Positions 15,691-25,010 of a stretch of DNA of 64,000 nucleotides are shown here, in pieces (within the stretch, counting starts at the first letter, position 1; the number at the start of each line of letters is the position of its first letter). This stretch comes from Paracoccus sp. SCSIO 75233 (GTDB lineage Bacteria; Pseudomonadota; Alphaproteobacteria; Rhodobacterales; Rhodobacteraceae), in contig NZ_CP115757.1 in NCBI RefSeq assembly GCF_027912675.1, forward strand, positions 2,791,501 through 2,855,500, in the 5' to 3' direction. Below the pieces are notes generated by a model. It saw only the letters and a list, made by a program, of their open reading frames with translations, had not been told where the DNA came from and ran no database searches. A program made the translations under genes and the position numbers.

Positions 15691-17205
15691 ATGCCCTTCA
15701 CCCCTCACGGCAAGCATCTGATCGCAGGCGACTGGGTTTCCGGCGCTGCAATGTTCCCCTCCGAACCCGCGCATGGCCCGAGCCATTATTTTTCCGTTGG
15801 CACGGTCGATCTGGTGAACCGCGCCTGCGAGGCGGCGGAAGAGGCGTTCTGGACCTACGGCTATACCAGCCGCGAGGACCGGGCGGCGTTTCTCGATGCC
15901 ATTGCGGACGAGATGGAGGCCCGCGCCGATCAGATCACCGAAATCGGCACTCAGGAAACCGGCCTGCCCGAGGCCCGCTTGCAGGGCGAGCGGGGGCGGA
16001 CCACGGGCCAGCTGCGCCTGTTTGCGGAACATATCCGCAAGGGCGATTACCTCGACCGCCGCCATGACGAAGCGCTGCCCGAGCGCCAGCCGCTGCCGCG
16101 TCCCGATCTGCGCATGATCCAGCGGCCCATCGGTCCGGTCGCGGTGTTCGGGGCCTCGAACTTCCCCCTGGCCTTTTCGACCGCGGGCGGGGATACGGCA
16201 GCGGCCCTCGCGGCAGGCTGTCCGGTGGTGGTCAAGGGCCATTCCGCCCATCCCGGCACCGGCGAGATCGTGGCCGAGGCGATCCATGCCGCGATTGCGA
16301 AAACCGGCATGCCGGCGGGGGTGTTCAGCCTCATTCAGGGCGGCAACCGTCAGGTCGGGCAGGCGCTCGTCCAGCATCCGCGGATCAAGGCCGTGGGCTT
16401 CACCGGCAGCCTCGGCGGGGGACGGGCGCTGTTCGATCTCTGCGCGCAGCGGCCCGAGCCGATCCCGTTCTTTGGCGAGCTGGGCAGCGTCAACCCGATG
16501 TTCCTTCTGCCTGAAGCCGTGGCCAATCGCGGCGCGGAAATCGGCAAGGGCTGGGCCGGCTCGCTTACCATGGGGGCGGGGCAGTTCTGCACCAATCCCG
16601 GCATCGCCGTGGTCGAGACCGGCGCGGCAGGCGACGCCTTCGTTCAGGCCGCCGCCGATGCGCTGCGAGAGATCGGCCCGCAGGTGATGCTGACCGACGG
16701 TATCGCCAAAGCCTATCGCGACGGGCAGGACCGTTTCGAAAGCCGCAACAGCGTCCGCCCGATCGTCTCCACCACCAGCGAGGGGCGCGAGGCCAACCCG
16801 AATCTCTATGAGACCGACGCGCAAAGCTATCTTCAGGATCATGCTCTGGGCGAGGAGGTGTTCGGCCCGCTGGGTCTGGTCATCCGCGTCTCCGGCACCG
16901 ATGAGATGCTGACGCTGGCCAAGGGGTTCGAGGGTCAGCTCAGCACCACGATCCATATGGATGCGGGCGATGCGGCAACCGCGAAGAAGCTGCTGCCGGT
17001 GCTGGAGCGCATGGCGGGGCGGGTGCTGGCGAACGGGTTTTCGACCGGGGTCGAGGTCGTCGACAGCATGGTCCACGGAGGTCCCTATCCGGCCAGCACG
17101 AATTTCGGCGCGACCTCCGTCGGAACCCTGTCCATCCGCCGCTTCCTGCGCCCGGTCTGCTTCCAGAATATACCTGAGGGAGTGATGCCGAAAGACCTGG
17201 CGTAA
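15691..17205 (+). CDS. Aldehyde dehydrogenase, alpha-ketoglutarate semialdehyde dehydrogenase type
   Basis: This NAD(P)-dependent oxidation of an aldehyde to an acid most likely uses 2,5-dioxopentanoate to make 2-oxoglutarate, the last step of hydroxyproline and pentose/glucarate breakdown. The 504-residue protein has the ketoglutarate-semialdehyde subgroup motifs: FGASNFPLAFST (153-164), the general base E263 in FFGELGSVNP, and nucleophile C300 in GAGQFCTNPG. The ATG at 15691 follows GGAG. In-frame codons upstream cross the operator and are unlikely to be translated. Its neighbours, an amino-acid transporter and aconitase X, support a role in proline-derivative degradation. Confidence 0.9.
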   Translation: MPFTPHGKHLIAGDWVSGAAMFPSEPAHGPSHYFSVGTVDLVNRACEAAEEAFWTYGYTSREDRAAFLDAIADEMEARADQITEIGTQETGLPEARLQGERGRTTGQLRLFAEHIRKGDYLDRRHDEALPERQPLPRPDLRMIQRPIGPVAVFGASNFPLAFSTAGGDTAAALAAGCPVVVKGHSAHPGTGEIVAEAIHAAIAKTGMPAGVFSLIQGGNRQVGQALVQHPRIKAVGFTGSLGGGRALFDLCAQRPEPIPFFGELGSVNPMFLLPEAVANRGAEIGKGWAGSLTMGAGQFCTNPGIAVVETGAAGDAFVQAAADALREIGPQVMLTDGIAKAYRDGQDRFESRNSVRPIVSTTSEGREANPNLYETDAQSYLQDHALGEEVFGPLGLVIRVSGTDEMLTLAKGFEGQLSTTIHMDAGDAATAKKLLPVLERMAGRVLANGFSTGVEVVDSMVHGGPYPASTNFGATSVGTLSIRRFLRPVCFQNIPEGVMPKDLA

Positions 17206-17244
17206 GCTCAATGCCTGCACCGATCCCCGGTGCGGGCAAGATCT

Positions 17245-17261
17245 TTGCATACAACAAGTAT
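17245..17261. promoter_or_regulatory. Operator-like half-conserved dyad TTGCATAC-N5-GTAT
   Basis: It shares the ATAC-N5-GTAT core and the TTG(T/C)ATAC left arm with the site before the aldehyde dehydrogenase. It lies about 95 bases upstream of the ABC binding-protein gene, in an AT-rich promoter-like stretch, so the two transcription units are probably co-regulated. Confidence 0.5.
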
Positions 17262-17354
17262 TTTGTGTTTGCTTTTCGGATTGGTAGGGTCGATAAAAAT
17301 TATGTGGAATCGGTCCTTACCGGACCGGAATACCAGACAGGGAGAACAAACCAA

Positions 17355-18164
17355 ATGAAAATCAAAGCACTTACCATTGCCGCCGTCGCCGCGACCGTTG
17401 CAACCGGCCCGGCCTTCGCGGACAAATTGGACGATATCATCGGCTCGGGCACGCTGCGCTGCGCCGTGGTTCTGGATTTCCCGCCAATGGGATCGCGCGA
17501 CGAGAATAACGAGCCGCAGGGCTTCGATGTCGATTACTGCAACGACCTTGCCGCAGCCCTTGGCGTCGAGGCGGAGATCGTTGAGACCACCTTCCCCGAA
17601 CGCATCCCGGCACTGGTTTCCGGTCAGGTGGATGTCGGTGTCGCCTCGACCTCGGACACGCTGGAGCGCGCCAAGACGGTCGGCTTCACCATTCCCTATT
17701 ATGCGTTCGAGAACGCCGTGACCGCGAATGAAGGTGTGGAGATGTCCACTTGGGAAGACCTCAAGGGCAAGACCGTGGGCGCCACCGCCGGCACCTATGA
17801 GGCGATCTGGCTGGAAGAACGCGTGAATGAATGGGGCGAGGGCGAATTCCGGCCCTATCAGAATCAGGCCGATGTGTTCCTGGCGCTGAGCCAGGGCCAG
17901 CTTGATGCCACCGTCTCCACCGTTGAAGTGGCCGAAGCCAATGTCGCATCGGGCAATTTCCCCGGCATCCGCGTTGTCGACAAGGCCCCGATGGTGCCCG
18001 ACTATGTCGCGCTGATCGCGCTGCGCGAGGAACAGGGGCTGATCAACTACATGAACCTGTTCATCAACCAGCAGGTCCGTACCGGCCGCTATGCCGAGCT
18101 TTACGAAAAATGGGTTGGCGAGGGTGAGCCCGCCGATCTGACGATCCAGGGCGTCTATCGCTAA
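17355..18164 (+). CDS. Polar amino-acid ABC transporter, substrate-binding protein
   Basis: This is a periplasmic receptor of the glutamine/histidine-binding (family 3) type. It has 269 residues with a Sec signal ending GPAFA-D. Body motifs include GTLRCAVVLDFPPMG, GFDVDYCNDLAAALG and the AGTYEAIWLEE ligand-binding loop. The ATG at 17355 follows GGGAGAACAAACCA. It heads an operon with two permeases and an ATPase, and is followed by a strong hairpin that would favour its own mRNA. The ligand is not certain; the neighbouring catabolic genes suggest a cyclic or hydroxylated amino acid. Confidence 0.93.
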   Translation: MKIKALTIAAVAATVATGPAFADKLDDIIGSGTLRCAVVLDFPPMGSRDENNEPQGFDVDYCNDLAAALGVEAEIVETTFPERIPALVSGQVDVGVASTSDTLERAKTVGFTIPYYAFENAVTANEGVEMSTWEDLKGKTVGATAGTYEAIWLEERVNEWGEGEFRPYQNQADVFLALSQGQLDATVSTVEVAEANVASGNFPGIRVVDKAPMVPDYVALIALREEQGLINYMNLFINQQVRTGRYAELYEKWVGEGEPADLTIQGVYR

Positions 18165-18179
18165 GGCCTCTGCCAGTCG

Positions 18180-18205
18180 GGCGGCGCGGAAGATACCGCG
18201 CCGCC
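18180..18205 (+). terminator. Hairpin with short U-tract after the binding-protein gene
   Basis: GGCGGCGCGG (18180-18189) and CCGCGCCGCC (18196-18205) form a perfect 10-bp stem round AAGATA, followed by TTTTC. It lies between the binding protein and the first permease, 24 bases before the latter, so it would act as a partial terminator. Confidence 0.8.
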
Positions 18206-18229
18206 TTTTCGTAACGACGAGGGGCGGAG

Positions 18230-18895
18230 ATGTTCAATTACAGATTCCAGTGGCGTCAGGCGTGGAACCGCCTGCCGGAAATGCTGGACGGTGCACTTAT
18301 CACAATGCAGGTTGCCATCCTGTCGATGGCGATCGGTATCATGCTGGCCATTCTGCTGACATTGTTCCGCAGATCCAACAGCCGGATTCTTGGCGGGATT
18401 GCGACAACATGGGTGGAAATCGCACGGAATACCCCGGCGCTGTTCCAGATCTACATGGCGCATTTCGGACTGGCGGGACTTGGGATTCACCTGTCACCCT
18501 ATAACTCGCTGTTGCTCGGTATCACCTTCAACAATGCGGGCTATCTGGCAGAGAATTTCCGCGGCGCGCTGAAGGCGATCCCGGACACGCAGCCGCGCGC
18601 GGGCAGTTCGCTCGGCATGTCCGATCTTCAGGCCTTCCGCTATATCGTGCTGCCGCAGATGATCCGCATATCCTTCCCGACCATCACCAACCAGATGGTC
18701 TGGGCGGTGCTGATGACCTCGCTGGGTGTCACGGTCGGCATGAATATGGATCTCTACGGTGTGACGCAGGATCTGAACGCGCTGACCTTCCGCACGTTCG
18801 AGCTGTTCGCGATGGCCGGGGTGATCTTCTACATCATCGTGAAAATCATTCAGGCCGGAGCCTGGCTGATTTCACGCCGTCTGTTCCGGTATTGA
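18230..18895 (+). CDS. Polar amino-acid ABC transporter permease (HisM/GlnP-type) 1
   Basis: One of two homologous inner-membrane subunits that form the translocation path. The 221-residue length is typical. Several hydrophobic helices are seen. The EAA-like cytoplasmic loop that docks on the ATPase reads roughly ENFRGALKAIPDTQPRAGSS-LG, followed by FRYIVLPQMIR. It starts at ATG after GGGGCGGAG, 24 bases after the hairpin, and is followed 10 bases later by the second permease. Confidence 0.92.
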   Translation: MFNYRFQWRQAWNRLPEMLDGALITMQVAILSMAIGIMLAILLTLFRRSNSRILGGIATTWVEIARNTPALFQIYMAHFGLAGLGIHLSPYNSLLLGITFNNAGYLAENFRGALKAIPDTQPRAGSSLGMSDLQAFRYIVLPQMIRISFPTITNQMVWAVLMTSLGVTVGMNMDLYGVTQDLNALTFRTFELFAMAGVIFYIIVKIIQAGAWLISRRLFRY

Positions 18896-18905
18896 GGGGG
18901 CTACC

Positions 18906-19559
18906 ATGTTCGATACCGCATTGACGGTAAATGACCTGATCTTCCTCGCCAAGGGCGCGGGAATGACGATCTTCGTGACCGTGATCTCGGTGTTCTTCGG
19001 CACGGTTCTGGGCATTCTCTTCGGGGTGATCCGCTATCAGCTCGGGCCGGTCTGGTCCGCGCCCCTGATGTTCGTGCTGGACATCTTCCGCTCCATCCCG
19101 CTGCTGATCCAGCTTGTTCTGGCCTATGCCTTCCTTGGCACGGTGCTGCGGCTTGGCCTGTCCGGCCTGACCGTCGCCTGTATGGTGCTGACGCTCTACA
19201 CCTCGGCCTATTGCGCGGAAATCGTCCGCGGCGGGATCGAGGCGGTGCCGCTGACCTTGCGCCGGGCATCACGCTCGCTGGGGCTGACATGGGGGCAGGA
19301 CATGACCAATATCGTCCTGCCGCTGGCAACCCGCGTGGCCCTGCCCAGTTGGATCGGACTGGCCCTTGGGGTCATGAAGGATTCGGCCCTTGTCTATGTC
19401 GTGCAGGTGACGGAGCTGCTGAAATCCACGCAGATCCTGATCACGCGCCTGCAGGAACCGCTGCTGCTGCTGATGATTTGCGGCGCGTTCTACTTCCTCA
19501 TCAGCTTCCCCGTCGCACGCATCGGCGGTTATCTGGAAAGACGGTGGTCCAATGATTGA
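18906..19559 (+). CDS. Polar amino-acid ABC transporter permease (HisQ/GlnP-type) 2
   Basis: The second membrane subunit, 217 residues. The EAA loop is visible as EIVRGGIEAVPLTLRRASRSLG, followed by IVLPLATRVALP. It overlaps the ATPase start by 8 bases, so translation is coupled. Together with the other permease it forms a heterodimer. Nothing indicates damage. Confidence 0.92.
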   Translation: MFDTALTVNDLIFLAKGAGMTIFVTVISVFFGTVLGILFGVIRYQLGPVWSAPLMFVLDIFRSIPLLIQLVLAYAFLGTVLRLGLSGLTVACMVLTLYTSAYCAEIVRGGIEAVPLTLRRASRSLGLTWGQDMTNIVLPLATRVALPSWIGLALGVMKDSALVYVVQVTELLKSTQILITRLQEPLLLLMICGAFYFLISFPVARIGGYLERRWSND

Positions 19560-20274
19560 GATCGAAAACGTCCGCAAATCCTTCGGCGCGCTGGAGGTGC
19601 TGAAAGGCATCGACCTGACCGTATCGAAGGGAGAGGTGCTGACCGTCATCGGCGGCTCCGGCTCCGGCAAGTCCACGCTGCTGACCTGTATCAACGGGCT
19701 GGAACCCATTCAGGCGGGCAAGATCACCGTCGACGGGACGGAGGTTCACGCCAAATCCACCGACCTCAACAAGCTGCGCCAGAAGATCGGCATCGTGTTC
19801 CAGCAATGGAACGCCTTCCCGCATCTGACGGTGAAGGAAAACGTGATGCTGGCGCCCCGCAAGGTGCTGAAGCAGTCTAAGGCCGAGGCCGCGGCGATGG
19901 CCGAGAAGCAGTTGAACCATGTCGGTCTGGGCGACAAGCTTGACGTCTATCCGGGCCGGTTGTCGGGCGGTCAGCAGCAGCGCATGGCGATTGCGCGTGC
20001 TTTGGCGATGTCCCCCGATTACATGCTGTTTGACGAGGTGACATCCGCACTTGATCCGCAGCTTGTCGGTGAGGTTCTGGACACGCTGCGGATGCTGGCA
20101 TCCGAGGGCATGACGATGATCTGCGTCACCCATGAGATGAAATTCGCGCGAGAGGTCTCCGACCGCGTGGCCTTCTTTCATCAGGGTGTCATGGCCGAAA
20201 TCGCCCCGCCGGATGAGCTGTTCGGGGCACCCAAGGACCCAAACCTGCAACAATTCCTCGCCGCCACGCATTAG
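19552..20274 (+). CDS. Polar amino-acid ABC transporter ATP-binding protein
   Basis: This cytoplasmic ATPase powers the preceding permeases. It has 240 residues with a Walker [10 protein letters not shown] (near 34-42), the Q-loop in [13 protein letters not shown], the signature LSGGQQQR and a Walker [13 protein letters not shown]. Here the catalytic Glu is followed by V-T, not the more common P-T, which is frequent in this subfamily. It overlaps the second permease and lies 9 bases before the flavoprotein remnant, so it probably shares a transcript with aconitase X. Confidence 0.94.
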   Translation: MIEIENVRKSFGALEVLKGIDLTVSKGEVLTVIGGSGSGKSTLLTCINGLEPIQAGKITVDGTEVHAKSTDLNKLRQKIGIVFQQWNAFPHLTVKENVMLAPRKVLKQSKAEAAAMAEKQLNHVGLGDKLDVYPGRLSGGQQQRMAIARALAMSPDYMLFDEVTSALDPQLVGEVLDTLRMLASEGMTMICVTHEMKFAREVSDRVAFFHQGVMAEIAPPDELFGAPKDPNLQQFLAATH

Positions 20275-20283
20275 GGGACGCCC

Positions 20284-20418
20284 ATGTCTCGACCCGATGT
20301 GATCGTGACCGGGGCCGGCATTGTCGGCCCCTCACCCGAGCTGGCGTTGCAGACGCGAGGGATGGCGCGCGCGGTTGCGGGCAGCAATGTCGCCGCGCAT
20401 GGCTTCGCCCCGAAATGA
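20284..20418 (+). pseudogene. 44-codon remnant of an FAD-dependent (DadA-like) oxidoreductase
   Basis: The frame begins [15 protein letters not shown], a classic FAD-binding N-terminus with GxGxxG. After about 17 residues it jumps to [19 protein letters not shown] and stops at residue 44. Members of the family are about 400 residues, so most of the gene is gone, presumably by an internal deletion. The stop overlaps the ATG of the aconitase X gene as ATGA, so translational coupling is kept. In related loci such a flavoprotein could be a D-hydroxyproline or amino-acid dehydrogenase. It might persist as a leader peptide. Not known to be expressed. Confidence 0.55.
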
Positions 20419-22097
20419 CCGCGACGCGCATCCTGCCCGGCACCGGCGAAGGCCCGGTTCTGGCAATGGCATCCGGCCTCAGTTTCTGGGGCGGCGTCGA
20501 TCCGGCGACGGCGCGCGTGATCGACACCCATCATCCCGCCCATGATGCCGAACTTGCGGGCCGCGTCGTGATGATGCCGACCAGCCGGGGCTCATGCTCC
20601 GGTTCCGGCGTCATATTGGAGATGATGCTGAACGGCTGCGCCCCTGCCGCGCTGATCTTTTCCGAGGCAGAGGACGTGGCGACCCTCGGCGCCCTGATCG
20701 GGGCGGAGATGTTCGGCAAGACACTGCCCGTCCTGCGCGTGACCCCTGACGATTTTGCCCGGCTGTCACGGGCGGCAAATCTGACGATTACCGCCGACGC
20801 AATCTGCGGGGACGGGCTGCACCTGCCCATCCAGGACCCGCACCGGACGGCACTGCAACTGACACCCGAAGATAACGCCATCCTGTCGGGTCGTGATGGC
20901 GAGGCCGCAGCACTTGCCATGCGCATCGTCTGTGTCATGGCGCGGCTGCAAGGGGCGACGGCGCTGACAGATGTCACGCGCGGCCATATCGACGGCTGCA
21001 TCCTCGCCAATCAGGCCAATCTGATCTTTGCCGAGAAGATGGACGCTCTGGGCGCGAAAATCCGCGTCCCGACGACGGTCAACGCGATTTCCGTGGATCG
21101 GGAGAACTGGCAATCCCAAGGCGTTCCGCAGCTTTTCGGCAGTCAGGCGGCGCGGCTGGCCGATGCCTATGTGCGCATGGGGTGCCAGCCGACATTCACC
21201 TGCGCCCCCTATCTGCTGAATGACCGCCCGGGCGAAGGCGACAGCATCGCGTGGGCCGAATCCAACGCGGTGATCTATGCCAACAGCGCGCTCGGTGCCA
21301 GAACCCCGAAACATCCCGATTATCTGGATCTCTGCATCGCTGTCACCGGCCGCGCGCCGCTGTCCGGTGTCTATCTGGAGCAGGAACGCCGCCCCGCCCG
21401 CATTCTCGACATCGCGGCACCTGCCGGGATCGACGACAGTTTCTGGCCGCTGATCGGCTATATCGCCGGGCTGAAATCGCCGGATCGCATCCCGCTCCTG
21501 CGCGGGATTGCCGCGCGCCACCCGTCGCAGGACGACATCAAGGCGCTATGCGCTGCCTTCGGAACCACCTCCGCCGCCCCGATGCTGCATATCGCAGGGG
21601 TGACGCCCGAATCCCAACTGCCGCCGCGCGAGGACGCTGATACGCTGCAAATTACGCACGACGATATGTCTGCTGCATGGCACGATCTGAACCAGGGTCC
21701 GCAGCAGGTCGACCTGATCGCCTTGGGCAGCCCCCACGCCTCCGCCGATGAATGCGCGCAGTTCGCGGCTCTGCTGAATGGCCGGCAGGTCAGTATCCCG
21801 ACCATCATCACCGTCGGGCGCGAGGTGATGGCGGCGATCCGTCAAAGCGATACCCTCGAAACGCTGACCAGACTGGGTGTGACGATTATCCCCGACCTCT
21901 GCTGGTGCTCGATCACCGAACCGGTCTTTCCGCCCGAAGCCCGAACCGTCATGACCAATTCCGGGAAGTACGCCCATTACGGCCCCGGATTGTCAGGCCG
22001 CGCACTGCGCTTCGGCAGTCTGCGTGACTGTGCGGAAGCGGCGTCCTCCGGCTTGGCGCCAGCGGCAGCGCCTGAATGGGTGAAGCTGCCGGGCTGA
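20415..22097 (+). CDS. Aconitase X, single-chain; probable cis-3-hydroxy-L-proline dehydratase
   Basis: Aconitase X proteins of bacteria dehydrate cis-3-hydroxy-L-proline to pyrroline-2-carboxylate. This 560-residue chain has the small swivel domain first (residues about 1-130, with [13 protein letters not shown] and [15 protein letters not shown]). The large catalytic domain follows, so the two subunits of archaeal forms are fused. Cysteine-bearing motifs in the large domain, for example [13 protein letters not shown] and [13 protein letters not shown], fit the Fe-S or metal site. [16 protein letters not shown] near the C-terminus is also typical. The neighbouring transporter and aldehyde dehydrogenase agree with imino-acid degradation. 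The substrate is inferred from the family. Confidence 0.88.
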   Translation: MTATRILPGTGEGPVLAMASGLSFWGGVDPATARVIDTHHPAHDAELAGRVVMMPTSRGSCSGSGVILEMMLNGCAPAALIFSEAEDVATLGALIGAEMFGKTLPVLRVTPDDFARLSRAANLTITADAICGDGLHLPIQDPHRTALQLTPEDNAILSGRDGEAAALAMRIVCVMARLQGATALTDVTRGHIDGCILANQANLIFAEKMDALGAKIRVPTTVNAISVDRENWQSQGVPQLFGSQAARLADAYVRMGCQPTFTCAPYLLNDRPGEGDSIAWAESNAVIYANSALGARTPKHPDYLDLCIAVTGRAPLSGVYLEQERRPARILDIAAPAGIDDSFWPLIGYIAGLKSPDRIPLLRGIAARHPSQDDIKALCAAFGTTSAAPMLHIAGVTPESQLPPREDADTLQITHDDMSAAWHDLNQGPQQVDLIALGSPHASADECAQFAALLNGRQVSIPTIITVGREVMAAIRQSDTLETLTRLGVTIIPDLCWCSITEPVFPPEARTVMTNSGKYAHYGPGLSGRALRFGSLRDCAEAASSGLAPAAAPEWVKLPG

Positions 22098-22110
22098 CGA
22101 TTGCGGAAAC

Positions 22111-23496
22111 CTACCCCGCCGGACGGGCCTGCATCACGAGTTCCGCAAGCCTCAACAATTTGCGATCCTGATACCACGGGGCGCATAGTTGCAAGGCAAT
22201 CGGAAGGCCGGAGCTGCTTTCGCCCCAGGGCAGTGAAATCGCCGGATGTCCTGTCAGGTTCTGCGGGTAGGTGAAGGGATACCATGCGCCACGGATTGTC
22301 CCCGCAGGCGCGCCACCGATTTCGATCTCACCCATCGGATCATAGCCGAGCGGCAGTGGCGGGGCGGTAAGAACCGGCGAGACGAGCAGGTCGAACCGTG
22401 CAAAATGCGCCTGCATGATCTGGAAAAGCCGCGTCCTTTGTGCCTGTGCCTCCGACAGTTCAACCGCCGAGAGGCGCTGGCCAAAACGCACCGTCTCCAC
22501 CAGCGAAGCGGCAACCATATCCTCACGCCCCGCGAATGCAGCGGCGGTGCGCGCAGCCAGACCCGCCCGCAGCAGGGTCAGGAAAACCGGCTCGAAGGAT
22601 TTGAAATCAATATCGGCTTCTTCGACAATCGCGCCCTCGGCTTCGAGTCGGCGCACGGCGGCAAGCGTCACTGCCGCCGTTTCCGGCTCCACCCGCGCGC
22701 CAGCGGTCGGAATCCAGCCGATCCTCAGCCCGGCAAGCCCGGCCCCGTCATCCGGGTGCAATTGCCCGGCGGCCTGTCCCCACGGGTCACGCGAATCCGC
22801 ACCCTGAAGCGCTTCGAAGAACAGCGCCGTATCCGCGACCGTGCGCGCCATCGGCCCGGCATAGGAATTTGCCCCGAACAGATCAGGCAGCGCCAGATGG
22901 GGAATGACCCCGAGCGTCGGTTTCATCCCGACAATCCCGCAGCAGGCCGCCGGTATCCTGACCGAGCCGCCACCATCGGTCCCGATGGAAAGCGGTCCCA
23001 TGCCTGCCGCCACGGCAACGGCGGAGCCGGAGCTTGACGCGCCCGCGGTGACATCGGGATCGACCGGGTTCAGCGTCAGCCCGAATAGTGGCGAGCTGGC
23101 GGTTTGCGCGTGGCCGAATTCGGGCGTGGTTGTCTTGCCGATCATGATCCCGCCCGCCGTGCGGGCACGGGCGACGGATACGGCATCCCCGCTCGGCACA
23201 TTCGTTTCGAACAGGCGCGACCCCATCGTCGTCCGCACACCGGCTGTGGCGAGAAGATCCTTGACCGAATAGGGCACACCATGCAGCAGGCCCAGATCGT
23301 CGCCGCGCATCACCGCATCTTCCGCCGCCCGCGCTTCGGTCAGGGCTTCTTCCGTGGCGACGGTGATGAATGCGTTCAGGCGGCTCCGGTCTTCGATCCG
23401 GTGCAGCGCGGCTTTGGTCGCCTCGACCGGAGAGATATCGCGGGCGCGTATCCGGCCGGCCAGTTCGATCGCGGTCATATCGGCAATATCGGTCAT
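22111..23496 (-). CDS. Amidase signature family hydrolase
   Basis: It hydrolyses a carboxamide to acid and ammonia by a Ser-cisSer-Lys mechanism. The 461-residue protein has K79 (PYSVKDLL), the Ser/Gly-rich loop AGASSSGSA with the cis-Ser near 155, and nucleophile S178 in GTDGGGSVRIPA. All three catalytic residues are present. There is no signal peptide, so it is cytoplasmic. It is the last gene of an operon that begins with a polyamine-type transporter at 29622, and is only 13 bases from the end of the convergent aconitase X gene. The substrate is unknown; a role in opening an imported amide is likely. Confidence 0.92.
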   Translation of the reverse strand: MTDIADMTAIELAGRIRARDISPVEATKAALHRIEDRSRLNAFITVATEEALTEARAAEDAVMRGDDLGLLHGVPYSVKDLLATAGVRTTMGSRLFETNVPSGDAVSVARARTAGGIMIGKTTTPEFGHAQTASSPLFGLTLNPVDPDVTAGASSSGSAVAVAAGMGPLSIGTDGGGSVRIPAACCGIVGMKPTLGVIPHLALPDLFGANSYAGPMARTVADTALFFEALQGADSRDPWGQAAGQLHPDDGAGLAGLRIGWIPTAGARVEPETAAVTLAAVRRLEAEGAIVEEADIDFKSFEPVFLTLLRAGLAARTAAAFAGREDMVAASLVETVRFGQRLSAVELSEAQAQRTRLFQIMQAHFARFDLLVSPVLTAPPLPLGYDPMGEIEIGGAPAGTIRGAWYPFTYPQNLTGHPAISLPWGESSSGLPIALQLCAPWYQDRKLLRLAELVMQARPAG

Positions 23497-23507
23497 CCTC
23501 GCTCCTT

Positions 23508-24251
23508 TCAGATCATCCAGTGGCCGCCATCGACCAGCAATGTCTGGCCGGTGATAAAGCGCGCCTCGTCGCTGGCCAGAAAGGCGACAGCGGCGGCCAC
23601 ATCCTCAGGACTGCCGACAAAGCCTGCCGGGGTGCGGTCGATCAGACCCTGCACGACATGGGCAGGCAGGCTGTCATGCGCGGCAGTCCGGATCGCGCCC
23701 GGTGCCACGGCATTCACGGTGGTGCCGGTCGCCGCCAGTTCCCGGGCCAGCGCACGGGTCAGCCCGATCAGGCCCATCTTGGCGGATGCGTAATCCGCCA
23801 GCCCCGGCTCACCGTTGAATGCGGCGAGGCTGGAGATATTGACGATCCGGCCACCCCTCTGCCGCATGGCGGGGACCACAAGCCGGGACATGCGCATGGC
23901 ACTGAACAGCGAGATTTCCATCACGAAGCGCCATGTTTCCTCCTGAGATTCGTGAAACGGTGCGCTGCGTTCCCGACCGCTCTGGCCGAGATTGTTGACC
24001 AGCACATCGACAGGCCCCAGCTTCCGGCAGAAATCGTCGTGAAACTGTCCAAGGGCGGCGGCGTCCGTACAATCGCCCTGAACCGCGAAAAGCCTGTCCG
24101 GGGCGGCTTCCGGCAATCTGGAAATGTCGAGGTCCATGACACCGACCGCAGCCCCCTCATCCAGCATCCGCCGCGTGATGCCGCCGCCGATCCCGGCGCC
24201 GCCCCCGGTCACCAGAACCCGTTTCCCATCAAAGCGTCTGCAAACGGACAT
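23508..24251 (-). CDS. Short-chain dehydrogenase/reductase (SDR) 1
   Basis: A classical SDR of 247 residues, using NAD(P) to oxidise or reduce a hydroxyl/keto group. It has the nucleotide motif TGGGAGIGGG (near 15-24), NNLG (near 87), Ser in NISSLAAFNG and the catalytic YASAK. Its neighbour on the upstream side is a second SDR 9 bases away, and the amidase follows. The pair are only distantly alike, so this is not a simple recent duplication. Substrate unknown. Confidence 0.92.
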   Translation of the reverse strand: MSVCRRFDGKRVLVTGGGAGIGGGITRRMLDEGAAVGVMDLDISRLPEAAPDRLFAVQGDCTDAAALGQFHDDFCRKLGPVDVLVNNLGQSGRERSAPFHESQEETWRFVMEISLFSAMRMSRLVVPAMRQRGGRIVNISSLAAFNGEPGLADYASAKMGLIGLTRALARELAATGTTVNAVAPGAIRTAAHDSLPAHVVQGLIDRTPAGFVGSPEDVAAAVAFLASDEARFITGQTLLVDGGHWMI

Positions 24252-24260
24252 GGATATTCC

Positions 24261-25010
24261 TCAATGAAAGCTGCGACCGCCATCCACGGCAAGCGCGACA
24301 CCGGTAACATAGGAAGACTCGGCGCTGCTGAGCCAAAGAATGGCCGATGCTATTTCTTCAGGGCTGGCAATGCGGTTCAGGGCATAGCGGTTGCGCGCGC
24401 TTTCCAGCTGGGCTTCGGTATCTCCGTGCGCGTCGATGGAGCTGCGGAACAATGCCGTATCGACCGCACCGGGGCAGATCGTGTTCACGCGAATGCCATC
24501 CGGGGCGAGTTCCATTGCAAGGGATTTGGAAAACATCTGCAAACCGGCCTTGGACGCTGCATAGGCGCTGCGGCCCTTCAGCGGGACCAGCCCTGCCGCC
24601 GATGACAGATTGACGATGGTTGCGCCGTTTTCAGACCGGCGCAGATGCGGCAAGGCCGCGCGGCACAGCTTCATCGCGCCGGTCAGATTGACGGCGATCA
24701 GCCGGTCCCAGTCCTCATCGGTGATGTTCTCAAGCGGTGCCAGCAGGTCGAGACCGACACAATTGACCAAACCGTCCAGCCCGCCCAGATCATCCGCGAG
24801 CCGGTTCAGCGCATGATCGATGGCCGCGCTGTCGGTGATGTCCGCAACCGCATATGGCAATGTCCCGCCCGGATCATCCGGGCGCGCATCATCGCGGTCG
24901 ATCACGGCCACGCTGGCACCTTCGTTCAGAAACCGGGCAACCGTCGCCCGCCCGATGCCTTGCGCGCCACCAGCAACGACAATGCGGCGACCGGACAGCG
25001 ACCCGCTCAT
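24261..25010 (-). CDS. Short-chain dehydrogenase/reductase (SDR) 2
   Basis: A classical SDR of 249 residues with VAGGAQGIGRA (cofactor motif), VNCVG, a catalytic Ser in NLSSAAGLVPL, and YAASK. An Asp after the second strand (AVIDRDD) suggests NAD preference. Its ATG overlaps the stop of the upstream deacetylase-like gene as ATGA, so the two are translated together. Likely a step in the same unidentified pathway as SDR 1 and the amidase. Confidence 0.92.
   Translation of the reverse strand: MSGSLSGRRIVVAGGAQGIGRATVARFLNEGASVAVIDRDDARPDDPGGTLPYAVADITDSAAIDHALNRLADDLGGLDGLVNCVGLDLLAPLENITDEDWDRLIAVNLTGAMKLCRAALPHLRRSENGATIVNLSSAAGLVPLKGRSAYAASKAGLQMFSKSLAMELAPDGIRVNTICPGAVDTALFRSSIDAHGDTEAQLESARNRYALNRIASPEEIASAILWLSSAESSYVTGVALAVDGGRSFH

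Noticed and set aside
15640..17250. 536-codon minus-strand frame opposite the aldehyde dehydrogenase
   Set aside because: Antisense shadow of a gene with intact catalytic Glu and Cys.
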